Source of the DNA: DATBLY01 sp963705545
Lineage (GTDB): Bacteria > Actinomycetota > UBA4738 > HRBIN12
Direction of reading: 5' to 3'
Length of the DNA: 64,000 nucleotides
Assembly (NCBI GenBank): GCA_963705545.1
Contig: CAVPJX010000005.1
Coordinates: forward strand, 124,001-188,000
Shown: piece after piece, positions 6,990-15,057 of the stretch
Layout of the letters: every line of letters begins with the position of its first letter
How positions within the stretch are numbered: the stretch's first letter is position 1
Notes under the pieces: generated by a model
Database searches by the model: none
The model's input: the letters and a program-made list of their open reading frames with translations, nothing else
What the model was told of the DNA's origin: nothing
Program-made: the position numbers and the translations under genes

Positions 6990-9110
6990 GTGACGAACGA
7001 CGCCGTCGCTGCGCGGCCGTCCCTCGAGCCCATGCTCGGGGCGCGGAGCGTCGCGGTCGTCGGTGCCTCCGTGAAGCCGGGGTCGCTCGGGGCCCAGATG
7101 ATGGCCGAGCTCCGGCGAGGAGGCTTCGACGGCGCCGTCTACCCCGTGAACCCCGGCTACGAAGAGGTGGACGGGCGCCCGTGCTTCGCCTCGATCGCGG
7201 CCGTGCCGGAGCCGGTCGATCTCGCGATCCTCGGGGTCGCGAACGCCCGCATCGAGCAGGCCCTGACGGATGCGGTGGCCGCCGGCGCACGGAGCGCCGT
7301 CACGTTCTCATCGCTGCACGATCCCGACGCGGTGGCGAGCGGTGGGCCCTCGCTCGCGCAGCGTGTCGCGGGCATCGCCGTGGACGCAGGGATCCCCCTG
7401 TGCGGCGGCAACGGGATGGGGTTCCTGAACGTCCCCGGCCGGCTCCGCGCGACCGGGTTCGCCACGCCCGACGGCCTGCGCCAAGGTCCGGTGACCTTCG
7501 TCAGCCATTCGGGCTCGGCGTTCGCGGCGCTCGCGTTCAACGATCGGGGGATCGGGTTCGACCTGATCGTCTCGTCGGGGCAGGAGATCGTGACCGACGT
7601 CGCCGACTACGTCGTCCACGCGCTCGACCGCGGGACGACGCGTGTGATCGCGATGCTGATCGAGACCGTGCGCCGTCCCGAGGCGTTCCGCGCCGCGCTC
7701 GAGTTGGCCGCCGAGCGCGGCGTGCCGGTCCTGGCGCTGAAGGTCGGGCGGACCGACGTGGCGAAGGACATGGTGACCGCACACTCGGGCGCGCTCGCGG
7801 GGGAAGACGGCGCGTACGAGGCACTGTTCGACGTGTTCGGCGTGCACCGGGTGGCGACGCTCGACGAGATGGCCGACGCGATGGAGCTGTTCTCGTCGCC
7901 GCGGCGCGTCGCCGGCGGCTCGGGGATCGCCTCCGTCCACGACTCGGGCGGCGAGCGGGCGCTCTTCGTCGATATCGCGGCCGACGAGGGGGTTCCGTTC
8001 GCACGGATCTCGGACGCGACCACCGCGAGGATCCAGGGCGTCTTGGACCCGGGGCTCGTGGCCGCGAACCCGCTCGACGCGTGGGGGACCGGCATCGACG
8101 CCGACCGGATCTTCCGCGAGGCGTTCGCGGCGCTCGCCGACGATCCCGACGTCGCGGCGATGGCGTTCGTCGTGGATCTGACCCGCCAGGGCGAGCCGCA
8201 CGACGAGGGATACCTGCGGATCGCGCGGGACGTGTTCGCCGCGACGGACGAGCCCTTCTGCGTCCTGTCGAACCTGGCGAGCGCCGTCGCGAACGACGAG
8301 GCGCACGTGCTCCGCGACGCCGGGATCCCGGTGCTCGAGGGCACGACGTCCGGACTGCGCGCGCTGGGTCATCTCCTGGCGGAGCGCGCGTTCCGGGATC
8401 GCGCGCCGGTCGTCCCGCCGCGGCCGGTCGCGGACGCGGTGCGGGAGCGATGGCGCGAGCGGTTGGCGACCGGCCGCGGCGTCACCGAGCTGGAAGGCCT
8501 CGCCTTGCTCGCCGACTACGGCGTGCCCACCACGCCGGCGCGCGCGGCCTCGACCCTGGGTGAGGCGGTCGAGGCGGCCGAGGCGATCGGGTTCCCGGTC
8601 GCGCTCAAGACGTCCGCGGGGGACGTGTCGCACAAGTCGGACGTGGGCGGCGTGCGCCTCGGGCTCGCCGACGGCGGTGCGGTCGACGCGGCGTACCGGG
8701 ACGTCGCCGGACGGCTCGGGCCCGAGGTCGTCGTGGCGGCGATGGCGCCGCCGGGCGTGGAGATGGCGCTCGGGATCGCGCGGGATCCACAGTTCGGTCC
8801 GCTCGTGCTGGTCGCCGCCGGCGGAGTCCTCGTGGAGCTGCTCCGCGACCGGCGTCTCGCGTTCCCGCCGCTCGACGAGCCGGCCGCCCGTCGGATGATC
8901 GACGCGCTCCGCGTTCGGTCGCTCCTGGACGGGCTCCGGGGCGCGCAGCCGGCGGACGTCGGCGCCCTGGCGTCGGCGGTGAGCCGGCTGTCGCTCATCG
9001 CGAGCGACCTCGGCGACCTCCTCGTCGCCCTCGACGTGAACCCCGTGATCGTCTCGGCGGCGGGATGCGTCGCCGTCGACGCCCTCGTCCTGCCGCGCCG
9101 TCCCGGCTAG
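6990..9110 (+). CDS. Acyl-CoA synthetase (ADP-forming), fused alpha-beta form
   Basis: Single-chain NDP-forming acetate/acyl-CoA ligase of 706 residues. Order of domains: CoA-binding Rossmann domain (about 10-125, starting RSVAVVGASVKPGSLG), succinyl-CoA-ligase-like flavodoxin domain (about 150-300) with TAHSGALAG around the probable phosphohistidine His265, and an ATP-grasp domain from about 485 to the end (FPVALKTSAGDVSHKSDVGGV). This interconverts acyl-CoA, ADP and phosphate with acid, ATP and CoA. It follows the flavoprotein by 22 bp. The acyl substrate is not predictable. Confidence 0.88.
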   Translation: MTNDAVAARPSLEPMLGARSVAVVGASVKPGSLGAQMMAELRRGGFDGAVYPVNPGYEEVDGRPCFASIAAVPEPVDLAILGVANARIEQALTDAVAAGARSAVTFSSLHDPDAVASGGPSLAQRVAGIAVDAGIPLCGGNGMGFLNVPGRLRATGFATPDGLRQGPVTFVSHSGSAFAALAFNDRGIGFDLIVSSGQEIVTDVADYVVHALDRGTTRVIAMLIETVRRPEAFRAALELAAERGVPVLALKVGRTDVAKDMVTAHSGALAGEDGAYEALFDVFGVHRVATLDEMADAMELFSSPRRVAGGSGIASVHDSGGERALFVDIAADEGVPFARISDATTARIQGVLDPGLVAANPLDAWGTGIDADRIFREAFAALADDPDVAAMAFVVDLTRQGEPHDEGYLRIARDVFAATDEPFCVLSNLASAVANDEAHVLRDAGIPVLEGTTSGLRALGHLLAERAFRDRAPVVPPRPVADAVRERWRERLATGRGVTELEGLALLADYGVPTTPARAASTLGEAVEAAEAIGFPVALKTSAGDVSHKSDVGGVRLGLADGGAVDAAYRDVAGRLGPEVVVAAMAPPGVEMALGIARDPQFGPLVLVAAGGVLVELLRDRRLAFPPLDEPAARRMIDALRVRSLLDGLRGAQPADVGALASAVSRLSLIASDLGDLLVALDVNPVIVSAAGCVAVDALVLPRRPG

Positions 9111-9117
9111 TCCCGGG

Positions 9118-9297
9118 TCACGCCCAGAACTTCCACCACGGCTTCTTCGCGGGAGGCGCCTCGCCGTGCTCGGCTGCCTCCGCGGCATGGGCCCGCTCGG
9201 CCTCCTCGGCCAGGTGCTCCTGGCGTGCGGCCTTGTCGATCTGCTCCTGCTCCGCCCTCCAGCGCTCGTTGCCCAGGTCCTGTCCGCCCGTGACCAT
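9118..9297 (-). CDS. Small protein with Trp-rich basic C-terminal tail (1)
   Basis: Fifty-nine residues, unrecognised. It starts at ATG 9297 with GAGGGG upstream. The middle is a charged, Ala-rich probable helix (RWRAEQEQIDKAARQEHLAE) and the protein ends KKPWWKFWA. A second gene at 12354-12515 has the same plan: short, charged middle, ending in ARRWWQVWRRG. The aromatic-basic tail could touch the inner membrane face or nucleic acid; this is only inference. Codon use, SD and the similar second copy argue that it is real. It fills most of the gap between the convergent neighbours. Confidence 0.6.
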   Translation of the reverse strand: MVTGGQDLGNERWRAEQEQIDKAARQEHLAEEAERAHAAEAAEHGEAPPAKKPWWKFWA

Positions 9298-9374
9298 CGT
9301 CCGTCCCCCTCGTCTCCGTTCCGGCCGACCCTACTCCGATAGGCTCGCGGCCGCAGCGGAGGGAGGAGGTTCGC

Positions 9375-9698
9375 GTGATCGCGAGGATCTGGCGGGGCGC
9401 CACGCGCGCCGAGGATGCCGATGCGTACGCCGCGTACATGGGCGCGACCGGCGGGGAGGCACTGGCGTCGACGCCGGGCAACCGCGGCGTCTACATGCTG
9501 CGCCGGGTCGAGGCCGACCGGGCGGAGTGGATCATGCTGTCGCTCTGGGAGTCCGAGGAGGCGGTGCGGGGGTTCGCGGGCGACGATATCTCCGTGGCGG
9601 TGTTCTATCCCGAGGACGATCGGTTCCTGATCGAGCGGGACCTGACGGTCGAGCACCTGGACGTCGTCGAGCGGTGGGGCGAGGTCGCCGCCCGGTAG
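9375..9698 (+). CDS. Antibiotic-biosynthesis-monooxygenase-like (ABM) domain protein
   Basis: A 107-residue ferredoxin-like alpha/beta-barrel protein of the ABM superfamily. The opening strand MIARIWRGA, the central GNRGVYMLRR and WIMLSLWESEEAVRGFAG are characteristic. Family members include small quinone-forming monooxygenases and heme-degrading enzymes, but many have no known activity. GTG start has GGAGGGAGGAGG upstream. The TAG stop is the left edge of a palindrome that also contains the stop of the convergent phosphoesterase gene. Confidence 0.7.
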   Translation: MIARIWRGATRAEDADAYAAYMGATGGEALASTPGNRGVYMLRRVEADRAEWIMLSLWESEEAVRGFAGDDISVAVFYPEDDRFLIERDLTVEHLDVVERWGEVAAR

Positions 9699-9712
9699 TC
9701 TGACGCAGACTA
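9696..9712. repeat. Palindrome containing both convergent stop codons
   Basis: TAGTCTGACGCAGACTA: 7-bp arms around a 3-bp centre. Its first TAG is the stop of the ABM gene and its last three bases are the stop of the opposed phosphoesterase gene. It could form a bidirectional terminator hairpin, though no T-run follows. The same core recurs at 26472-26488 and, with one mismatch, at 57796-57812. Confidence 0.6.
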
Positions 9713-11122
9713 GAAGGGTTCCTCGACCGGGTTCGTCCCCGCGGGCCAGCCCGGGTAGTCGTCCGGGTACTCGAACGGGTCGCCGTAGGTCTTCGCCTTC
9801 GCGGTCGTGATCGCCGGATCGCGGGGGGCCTTCGAGAAGTCGAAGACGTGCTCGAAGTTGTGGGTGTTCGCGATCCGCGGGGTCAGGTACTCGAGCCCCC
9901 AGTTGTCGGCGATGAACCGCAGGGGGGTGGAGAACTCCCCGGGCTCGTCGTCGATCACCCCGCGGCGCGTGTACGGCGAGATCGTCAGCAGCGGCACCCG
10001 GAACCCGAGCCCGACCTCGTCCACCACGGGCGGCATCACGCTGTCATAGAAGCCGCCCCATTCGTCCCAGGTGATGAAGATCGCGGTGTGCTCCCATAGG
10101 TCGCTCTGCATCACGCCGTTGACGATGTCGGTCAGCCAGTTGTGGGCGAAGGACGAGCTCGCGGGCGGGTGGTCCGACAGCGCGAAGTACGGGGTGACCC
10201 ACGTGACGGCCGGGAGGTCGTTCGCCGCGATGTCGTCGAGCAGGCGATCGACCGAGAACGCGGCGTGCTCGTTCCACAGGTCCGTGTGGAACACGCCGTC
10301 GATCCCGTTGTACGCGTTCCAGAAGTAGCCGACGCCGCCCGGAGGGGCGGAGTAGAAGCGCCAGTCGACCCCGATCTCGGTCAGCTGCTCCCCGACGGTC
10401 TTGAACCGGAAGCACGTGTCGTGCTTCGAGAGGTTGCCCTTGCCGTCCTTCACCAGGACGAAGACGTCGTCCCCGAGCGCGTCGCAGCCCCAGCTCTTGA
10501 ACTTGTACGCACCGTCGTCCTTCACCTGGGTCTCGATGTTCTCGGGGTTGTCGATGATCCCGCCCGACTGCCCGGCGATGAAGAAGAAGTGGTTCGGGTA
10601 GGAGGGCCCGAGGGCCGAGGCGAAGAAGTTGTCCGAGAGACCGAACTCGCGCGCCCAGAACCAGTAGTTCGGGAGCTGGTCCTCCTGGAACTGCGAGTAC
10701 GACCACGGATCGCCGTACGCGCCGCCGGCGAACCCGTCGAGCTTGCCGCCGTTCAGGCAGTTCAGCGCCGCCGACCGGTCGTGCGGCAGGTCACCCGGGA
10801 GCCAGTCGGGGCAGCGGATCAGCTCGGTCTCCTCGCCCCACTTCACGCCGGTCGTCGTGCCGGTCACGCCGGGGAACCGCCCGAAGACGTTGTCGAAGCT
10901 GCGGTTCTCCATCATGACGTAGAGCACCCGCTTGATCGGCCACCGGGTGTCGACCGTCGTCGCCGCCGGCTCGAGGCGCGGGATCACCCTGCCGCCCGTG
11001 CAGCTGAACAGGACGCCGCCCGCGACGGCGACCGCGGAGCGTTCGAGGAAGCGACGCCGGCTGACCGGCTGGGGGTGCGCGGCGGCGCGCTCCTCGTGAC
11101 GTGGGTGATCGGAAGGGGACAT
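9710..11122 (-). CDS. Tat-exported phosphoesterase (phospholipase C/acid phosphatase family)
   Basis: Alkaline-phosphatase-superfamily phosphoesterase (phospholipase C/AcpA type), 470 residues from ATG 11122. The N-terminus has a twin-arginine signal SRRRFLERSAVAVAGGVLFS followed by CTGG, so it may be a Tat-exported lipoprotein (Cys41). The family start motif VMMENRSFDNVFGRFPG follows the signal, and ITWDEWGGFYDSV lies in the C-terminal half. Exported members hydrolyse phospholipids or phosphate monoesters. ATG 11131 is an alternative start. It is divergent from the lipoprotein gene at 11199. Confidence 0.88.
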   Translation of the reverse strand: MSPSDHPRHEERAAAHPQPVSRRRFLERSAVAVAGGVLFSCTGGRVIPRLEPAATTVDTRWPIKRVLYVMMENRSFDNVFGRFPGVTGTTTGVKWGEETELIRCPDWLPGDLPHDRSAALNCLNGGKLDGFAGGAYGDPWSYSQFQEDQLPNYWFWAREFGLSDNFFASALGPSYPNHFFFIAGQSGGIIDNPENIETQVKDDGAYKFKSWGCDALGDDVFVLVKDGKGNLSKHDTCFRFKTVGEQLTEIGVDWRFYSAPPGGVGYFWNAYNGIDGVFHTDLWNEHAAFSVDRLLDDIAANDLPAVTWVTPYFALSDHPPASSSFAHNWLTDIVNGVMQSDLWEHTAIFITWDEWGGFYDSVMPPVVDEVGLGFRVPLLTISPYTRRGVIDDEPGEFSTPLRFIADNWGLEYLTPRIANTHNFEHVFDFSKAPRDPAITTAKAKTYGDPFEYPDDYPGWPAGTNPVEEPF

Positions 11123-11198
11123 GCGGTGCATCAGTTCTACCAAGCCACACTGGCATCGGTACCCTCTGGTGGCCCTCGACATCGACCGGGAGTCACGC

Positions 11199-11885
11199 AT
11201 GCGTAGGTTCCTCGCCCTGCTCGCCGTGGTCGCGGCGCTCGGCGTCGCGTGCACCAGGGAGACCGCCGAGGACCCGTTCGGGTCGGCGCCGCCGCCGTCC
11301 ACGGACGCGACGAGCCCCTCGCCGACGCCGACAGCTTCGTCCTCGGTGCCCGAGGTCTCGCCTACGCCGCCGGCGATCCCGGACCCGCCGCTCCCCACGA
11401 GGGGACCGGCGTCCGAGACCTGCGTGAACGGCTGGGTCACGCCGCCGAGCGACTCCCGGGACTTCACCGATCCCCTCGGCCTGATCCGGCGCGCGACCGG
11501 GGTCGAGGGTGCGTTCGTCGTGGTGGACATGCGGCACTTCACCGGGCCTGAATCCCCACCGAGCGAGCAGGGCTACCTCAGTGACATCGAGCGTTGGTAC
11601 ATCAAGCTCTACGTCGAGGACGACCTGTCGTACCAGGGGAGGTTCCTGGTCGAGGCCCGTCGGTTCGGTCGTGGTCTCGTGGCCGTGGCCCCGTACGACA
11701 CATCCGGGTTCCGTTCCCCGGACTGGCGGGCCTTCCAGTTCGACTCGGCGCACACCGGGCGTCGCCCGGTCCCGGGCCTCCCGGGCACGTGGTCGGGGAT
11801 CGAGTACGACTTCGTGACGGGGGGCGAAGGGCTCACGATCCCGGGGCTCCCCGACGAGGTCCGTGGGTGCCTCGACGGGACCTGA
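11199..11885 (+). CDS. Predicted lipoprotein of unknown function
   Basis: A 228-residue protein beginning MRRFLALLAVVAALGVACTR, a lipoprotein signal with the lipid-modified Cys at 18. A Pro/Ser/Thr-rich spacer follows (about residues 25-65), then a compact domain with GVEGAFVVVDMRHFTG and ending GCLDGT. I do not recognise the domain. ATG 11199 is chosen because it directly precedes the signal peptide and has CGGGAG upstream; TACCCT at about 11159 could be its -10 box. It faces away from the exported phosphoesterase. Confidence 0.7.
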   Translation: MRRFLALLAVVAALGVACTRETAEDPFGSAPPPSTDATSPSPTPTASSSVPEVSPTPPAIPDPPLPTRGPASETCVNGWVTPPSDSRDFTDPLGLIRRATGVEGAFVVVDMRHFTGPESPPSEQGYLSDIERWYIKLYVEDDLSYQGRFLVEARRFGRGLVAVAPYDTSGFRSPDWRAFQFDSAHTGRRPVPGLPGTWSGIEYDFVTGGEGLTIPGLPDEVRGCLDGT

Positions 11886-11954
11886 TCCCGACTCAAGTTC
11901 CCCCCGGTGAGCGGCCGAAGTTCTTCCTAGACCCGATGGTGGGGGGAACGAGCC

Positions 11955-12317
11955 ATGGGCATCTACGAGAGTTCCGGTCAGACGCGGGATCCGCTCGGGA
12001 TCCTCGCGCTCGCCGTCGGCGCGGTCGCCGCGGGCTGCGCCGTGGTCCTGTGGGCCTATCAGGCCGACCCGAACAGCGCGCTCGTGCGATCGGTCTCGTC
12101 GCATCTCGGCGCCGGCGCGCTCCTGGGCGACCGCCTGGTGATGGTCGCGCTGATCGCGGGCGCGGTCGCGGTGGGCCTCGGGGTGATCGCCTCGCTCGGC
12201 GGCCGTGCCAAGGGCACCGCCGTGGCGGCCCTCGTGCTGGGTGCGATCGGGCTGTCTTATCCGGTGCTGACCTCGCTCGACCTGATCCGGCGTCCGCTCG
12301 AGCGGACGTTCAGCTGA
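11955..12317 (+). CDS. Small membrane protein, three predicted TM helices
   Basis: A 120-residue hydrophobic protein. Helices are predicted at about residues 14-34, 59-79 and 86-106, separated by short polar loops, with a basic C-terminus. No enzymatic motif is visible and I do not recognise a family. ATG follows GGTGGGGGG at good spacing. It converges with the small Trp-tail protein gene; a hairpin lies between them. Confidence 0.65.
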   Translation: MGIYESSGQTRDPLGILALAVGAVAAGCAVVLWAYQADPNSALVRSVSSHLGAGALLGDRLVMVALIAGAVAVGLGVIASLGGRAKGTAVAALVLGAIGLSYPVLTSLDLIRRPLERTFS

Positions 12318-12323
12318 GCGGGC

Positions 12324-12347
12324 GCCGACGGAGCCGGCGCCGTCGGT
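12324..12347. terminator. Probable bidirectional hairpin terminator
   Basis: CCGACGG (12325-12331) pairs with CCGTCGG (12340-12346) over an 8-nt loop, extended by one G-U pair. It sits between two convergent stops, where both strands need termination. There is no T-run, so rho-independent strength is uncertain. Confidence 0.45.
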
Positions 12348-12353
12348 CGCCGT

Positions 12354-12515
12354 TCAGCCGCGCCTCCAGACCTGCCACCATCGGCGGGCGGGGGTAGGCG
12401 CGCCGCCCGGCGCGCGGTTCGCGACATCCTGGAGCTCGCGGGTGATGCGTTCGTGCTCGGGTGCGTCGTCCCGGGGCGGCGGGGTCACGGCGGCGTCGTC
12501 CGGCGGTGCGGGCAT
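12354..12515 (-). CDS. Small protein with Trp-rich basic C-terminal tail (2)
   Basis: Fifty-three residues from ATG 12515, with AGGGAG upstream. The N-terminal third is Pro/Asp-rich, the middle (EHERITRELQDVANRAPGG) is a likely short helix, and the end is ARRWWQVWRRG. It resembles the protein at 9118-9297 in size and tail (WWKFW versus WWQVW) but not in the rest of the chain. Function unknown. It lies 47 bp downstream of the acyl-CoA dehydrogenase on the same strand and may be co-transcribed. Confidence 0.55.
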   Translation of the reverse strand: MPAPPDDAAVTPPPRDDAPEHERITRELQDVANRAPGGAPTPARRWWQVWRRG

Positions 12516-12562
12516 TCGGGCTCCCTGTCGTGCGCGCGGGCGGAGGTGCGGACGATCCCACC

Positions 12563-13744
12563 CTACGGGACACCGGGCCACCCCACGTACCGGTCCGGTC
12601 CGCGTTTGCGGAGTTCGTTCGCGATCACGAGTCGCTGGATCTCGGACGTCCCCTCCCAGATCCGATCCACGCGGAGCTCGCGCCACAGGCGTTCCACCGG
12701 CTGCTCGCGCATGTACCCACGTCCACCGTGGATCTGCACCGCCCGATCGGCGACCCGCCCTGCGGTCTCGGAGCACACGAGCTTCACGGCCGACGCCGCC
12801 GCGTGCAGCGCCTTGCGCGACAGGTCGCCGCTCGCCGCTTCCCAGCACACCCGGTACAGCAGCGACTTCGCCGCCATCAGCTCGGCAGCCATGTCGGCGA
12901 GCGGGAACGAGACCGCCTGGAACGACGCGATCGGCTCGCCGAACTGGCGGCGCTCCTCGGCGAACGCGGTCGAGAGCTCGAGCAGGCGGGTCGCGGCGCC
13001 GACCGTGCGGGCGCCGATCATCAACCGTTCCTCGACGAACCAGTCCTTCGTGAGCTCGTACCCCTGGCCGACCTCGCCGAGCACGGCGTCCCCGCCGACC
13101 CGGACGCCCTCGAACGCGAAGATCGGATGCTCGAACACGAACGTGTGCGTGTACTTCGGCGTGCGGACCAGGCGGACGCCGGGCAGGTCCTTGTCGACGA
13201 GGAACACCGTCGGCTTCGCCGCGTCCCCCTCGACGTGCGCGTGCACGAGGAAGAAGTCCGCGACGTCGCCGGAGGTGACGTGCCACTTCTCGCCGTCGAT
13301 CACCCAGCCGTCGGCGTCGCTTCGGGCGGTGGTCCTCACCATCGTGGGGTCGGACCCGGCGTCGGCCTCGGTGATCGCGTAGGCGTCGCGCCGCTCGCCG
13401 CGGCACGCCGGCCGGAGGTACCGCTCCTTCTGCGATCCGGTCCCCGACGCGAGCGGGATCGACGGGCGCCACGGCACGTCCCACAGCGCGTTCGTGAGCC
13501 GTCCCCACTGCTCCTCGACGAGCATCTGGCCGAACAGGTCGAGGCCCCGGCCGCCGTCCTCGGGCGCGTGGTTGATCGCGTGGAAGCCGCGGGCGAGGAC
13601 CTCCGCCTTCGCCCGCCCGTGCTGCTCGGGCGTGAGGCCGTCGTTCGCCTCGCAGTCGCCCTCGAGCGGCAGCAGCACCTCGTCCGCGAGCGCGCGAGCG
13701 CGCCGTTGGAGGTCGAGCTGGTCGGCCGAGAGGCGCAGGTCCAT
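12563..13744 (-). CDS. Acyl-CoA dehydrogenase family protein
   Basis: FAD-dependent acyl-CoA dehydrogenase of 393 residues, normal length. Seen are the FAD-binding AYAITEADAGSDPTMVRTTA in the beta-domain, RRQFGEPIASFQAV in the C-terminal helices, and VQIHGGRGYMREQPVERLW followed by RIWEGTSEIQRLVIANEL, where the Glu of WEGTSEIQ is the expected catalytic base. Substrate chain length is not predictable. No other beta-oxidation genes are adjacent, so the link is to scattered CoA metabolism such as the synthetase at 6990. Confidence 0.92.
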   Translation of the reverse strand: MDLRLSADQLDLQRRARALADEVLLPLEGDCEANDGLTPEQHGRAKAEVLARGFHAINHAPEDGGRGLDLFGQMLVEEQWGRLTNALWDVPWRPSIPLASGTGSQKERYLRPACRGERRDAYAITEADAGSDPTMVRTTARSDADGWVIDGEKWHVTSGDVADFFLVHAHVEGDAAKPTVFLVDKDLPGVRLVRTPKYTHTFVFEHPIFAFEGVRVGGDAVLGEVGQGYELTKDWFVEERLMIGARTVGAATRLLELSTAFAEERRQFGEPIASFQAVSFPLADMAAELMAAKSLLYRVCWEAASGDLSRKALHAAASAVKLVCSETAGRVADRAVQIHGGRGYMREQPVERLWRELRVDRIWEGTSEIQRLVIANELRKRGPDRYVGWPGVP

Positions 13745-13803
13745 CGGGCGTCGCTCCTGGGATAGGGTCCGCGCGAGTGTAGGCGCAGACCGGGAGGGAG
13801 CGG

Positions 13804-15027
13804 ATGTCGAGGATCGTGTTCCGCGGCGGGCGCGTGTTCGACGGGAGCGGGGCGCCGCTCGCCGACGGCGACGTGGCGATCGAGGAAGGTCGGATCGCGG
13901 ACGTCGGGCCCGGGCTCGACGGCGACGAGGCGGTCGAGTGCGCCGGGAAGGCCCTGCTCCCCGGGCTGTTCGACTGCCACGTCCACGTCGCGTTCCGGCA
14001 CGAGGACCTGGACGAGTTGGCGGTGCTGCATCGCCCGTTCTCGTACGGGTTCTTCGCGATCCCCGAGACCCTTCGGATCACGCTCGCGCTCGGGATCACG
14101 AGCGTGCGCGACGCCTCCGGTGCCGACGCCGGTCTCCGGCAGGCGGTGGACGACGGGCTGCTCGTCGGGCCCCGGATGCAGGTGAGCGTGAACATGCTCT
14201 CGATGACCGGCGGGCACAACGACGACTGGCTACCGAGCGGGGGGCGCCTCTGGGCGCTCGAGTACCCGGGCATGCCACCCGGCGTGTGCGACGGCGTGGA
14301 CGGCACGACGCGGAAGGTGCGGGAGATGGTCCGGGCCGGCGCGGACGTGATCAAGATCGCCTCCTCCGGCGGGTTCCTGTCGTCGTCGGACGATCCGCGG
14401 CAGCCCAACTTCTCGCAGGAAGAAGTGGACGCGATCGTCCGCGCGGCGCGGGATCTAGGCCGCTTGGTGATGTCGCACGCGCACGGCGCCGATGGGATCA
14501 AGCGGGCGATCCGTGCGGGCGTCCGGTCGATCGACCACGGCACGTACCTGGACGAGGAGGCCGCGGCGATGATGGCAGACGCCGGGACCTGGCTCGTGCC
14601 CACGCTCACCGCCGCCGACGCGGACGAGGAGATCCTGGAGCACCCCGGTGTGTCGGAGGCCGTGAAGGCGAAGTATCGGGAGCAGCTCGGGAGCCATCCC
14701 GAGCGGGCGGCGTTCCGTCTGGCCGCCGAGGCGGGCGTCCGAGTGGCGATGGGTACCGACTGCCCGGTCGCGCCGCACGGCACGAACCTGCGCGAGCTCG
14801 AGCTGATGGCGGAGAACGGGTTCACCCCCGAGCAGGCACTGCACGCCGCGACCGGAAGTGCGGCGGAGCTGATGGGCTGGAGCGATCGTCTCGGAACCCT
14901 GGAGCCGGGGAAGGTCGCGGACCTGGTGGTGGTCGACGGCGACCCGTTCGCGTTCTCGACGCTGAAGGATCGGATCGAGCAGGTCTGGAAGGACGGCGCC
15001 CGCGTGGTGCCGTTCGCGTCGGCGTAG
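13804..15027 (+). CDS. Metal-dependent amidohydrolase (imidazolonepropionase-like)
   Basis: A TIM-barrel amidohydrolase of 407 residues. Metal ligands are visible in order: His59/His61 (DCHVH), Lys184 (VIKIASSGG, the likely carbamylated lysine), His225 or 227 (SHAHG), His245 (IDHGT) and Asp319 (GTDCP). This set fits the imidazolonepropionase/prolidase-like branch, active on cyclic amides or aryl/peptide amides. GGGAGGGAG precedes the ATG. It is divergent from the acyl-CoA dehydrogenase and differs from the three HRH-type amidohydrolases at 39-52 kb. Confidence 0.87.
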   Translation: MSRIVFRGGRVFDGSGAPLADGDVAIEEGRIADVGPGLDGDEAVECAGKALLPGLFDCHVHVAFRHEDLDELAVLHRPFSYGFFAIPETLRITLALGITSVRDASGADAGLRQAVDDGLLVGPRMQVSVNMLSMTGGHNDDWLPSGGRLWALEYPGMPPGVCDGVDGTTRKVREMVRAGADVIKIASSGGFLSSSDDPRQPNFSQEEVDAIVRAARDLGRLVMSHAHGADGIKRAIRAGVRSIDHGTYLDEEAAAMMADAGTWLVPTLTAADADEEILEHPGVSEAVKAKYREQLGSHPERAAFRLAAEAGVRVAMGTDCPVAPHGTNLRELELMAENGFTPEQALHAATGSAAELMGWSDRLGTLEPGKVADLVVVDGDPFAFSTLKDRIEQVWKDGARVVPFASA

Positions 15028-15057
15028 CCCGACCGCGGCCTCGGTACGGACGCGGCC

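Noticed and set aside
5057..7033. A long open frame antisense to the first PYROXD2-like flavoprotein, and similar long antisense frames at 7308-9656, 12354-15278 and 46548-48482
   Set aside because: They lie opposite clear genes, have Arg/His/Val-rich low-complexity translations without domains, and are expected from the GC bias at third positions.
15028..15057. Terminator between the convergent amidohydrolase and monoamine oxidase genes
   Set aside because: Only short direct GCGGCC repeats are present; no stem of useful length was found.
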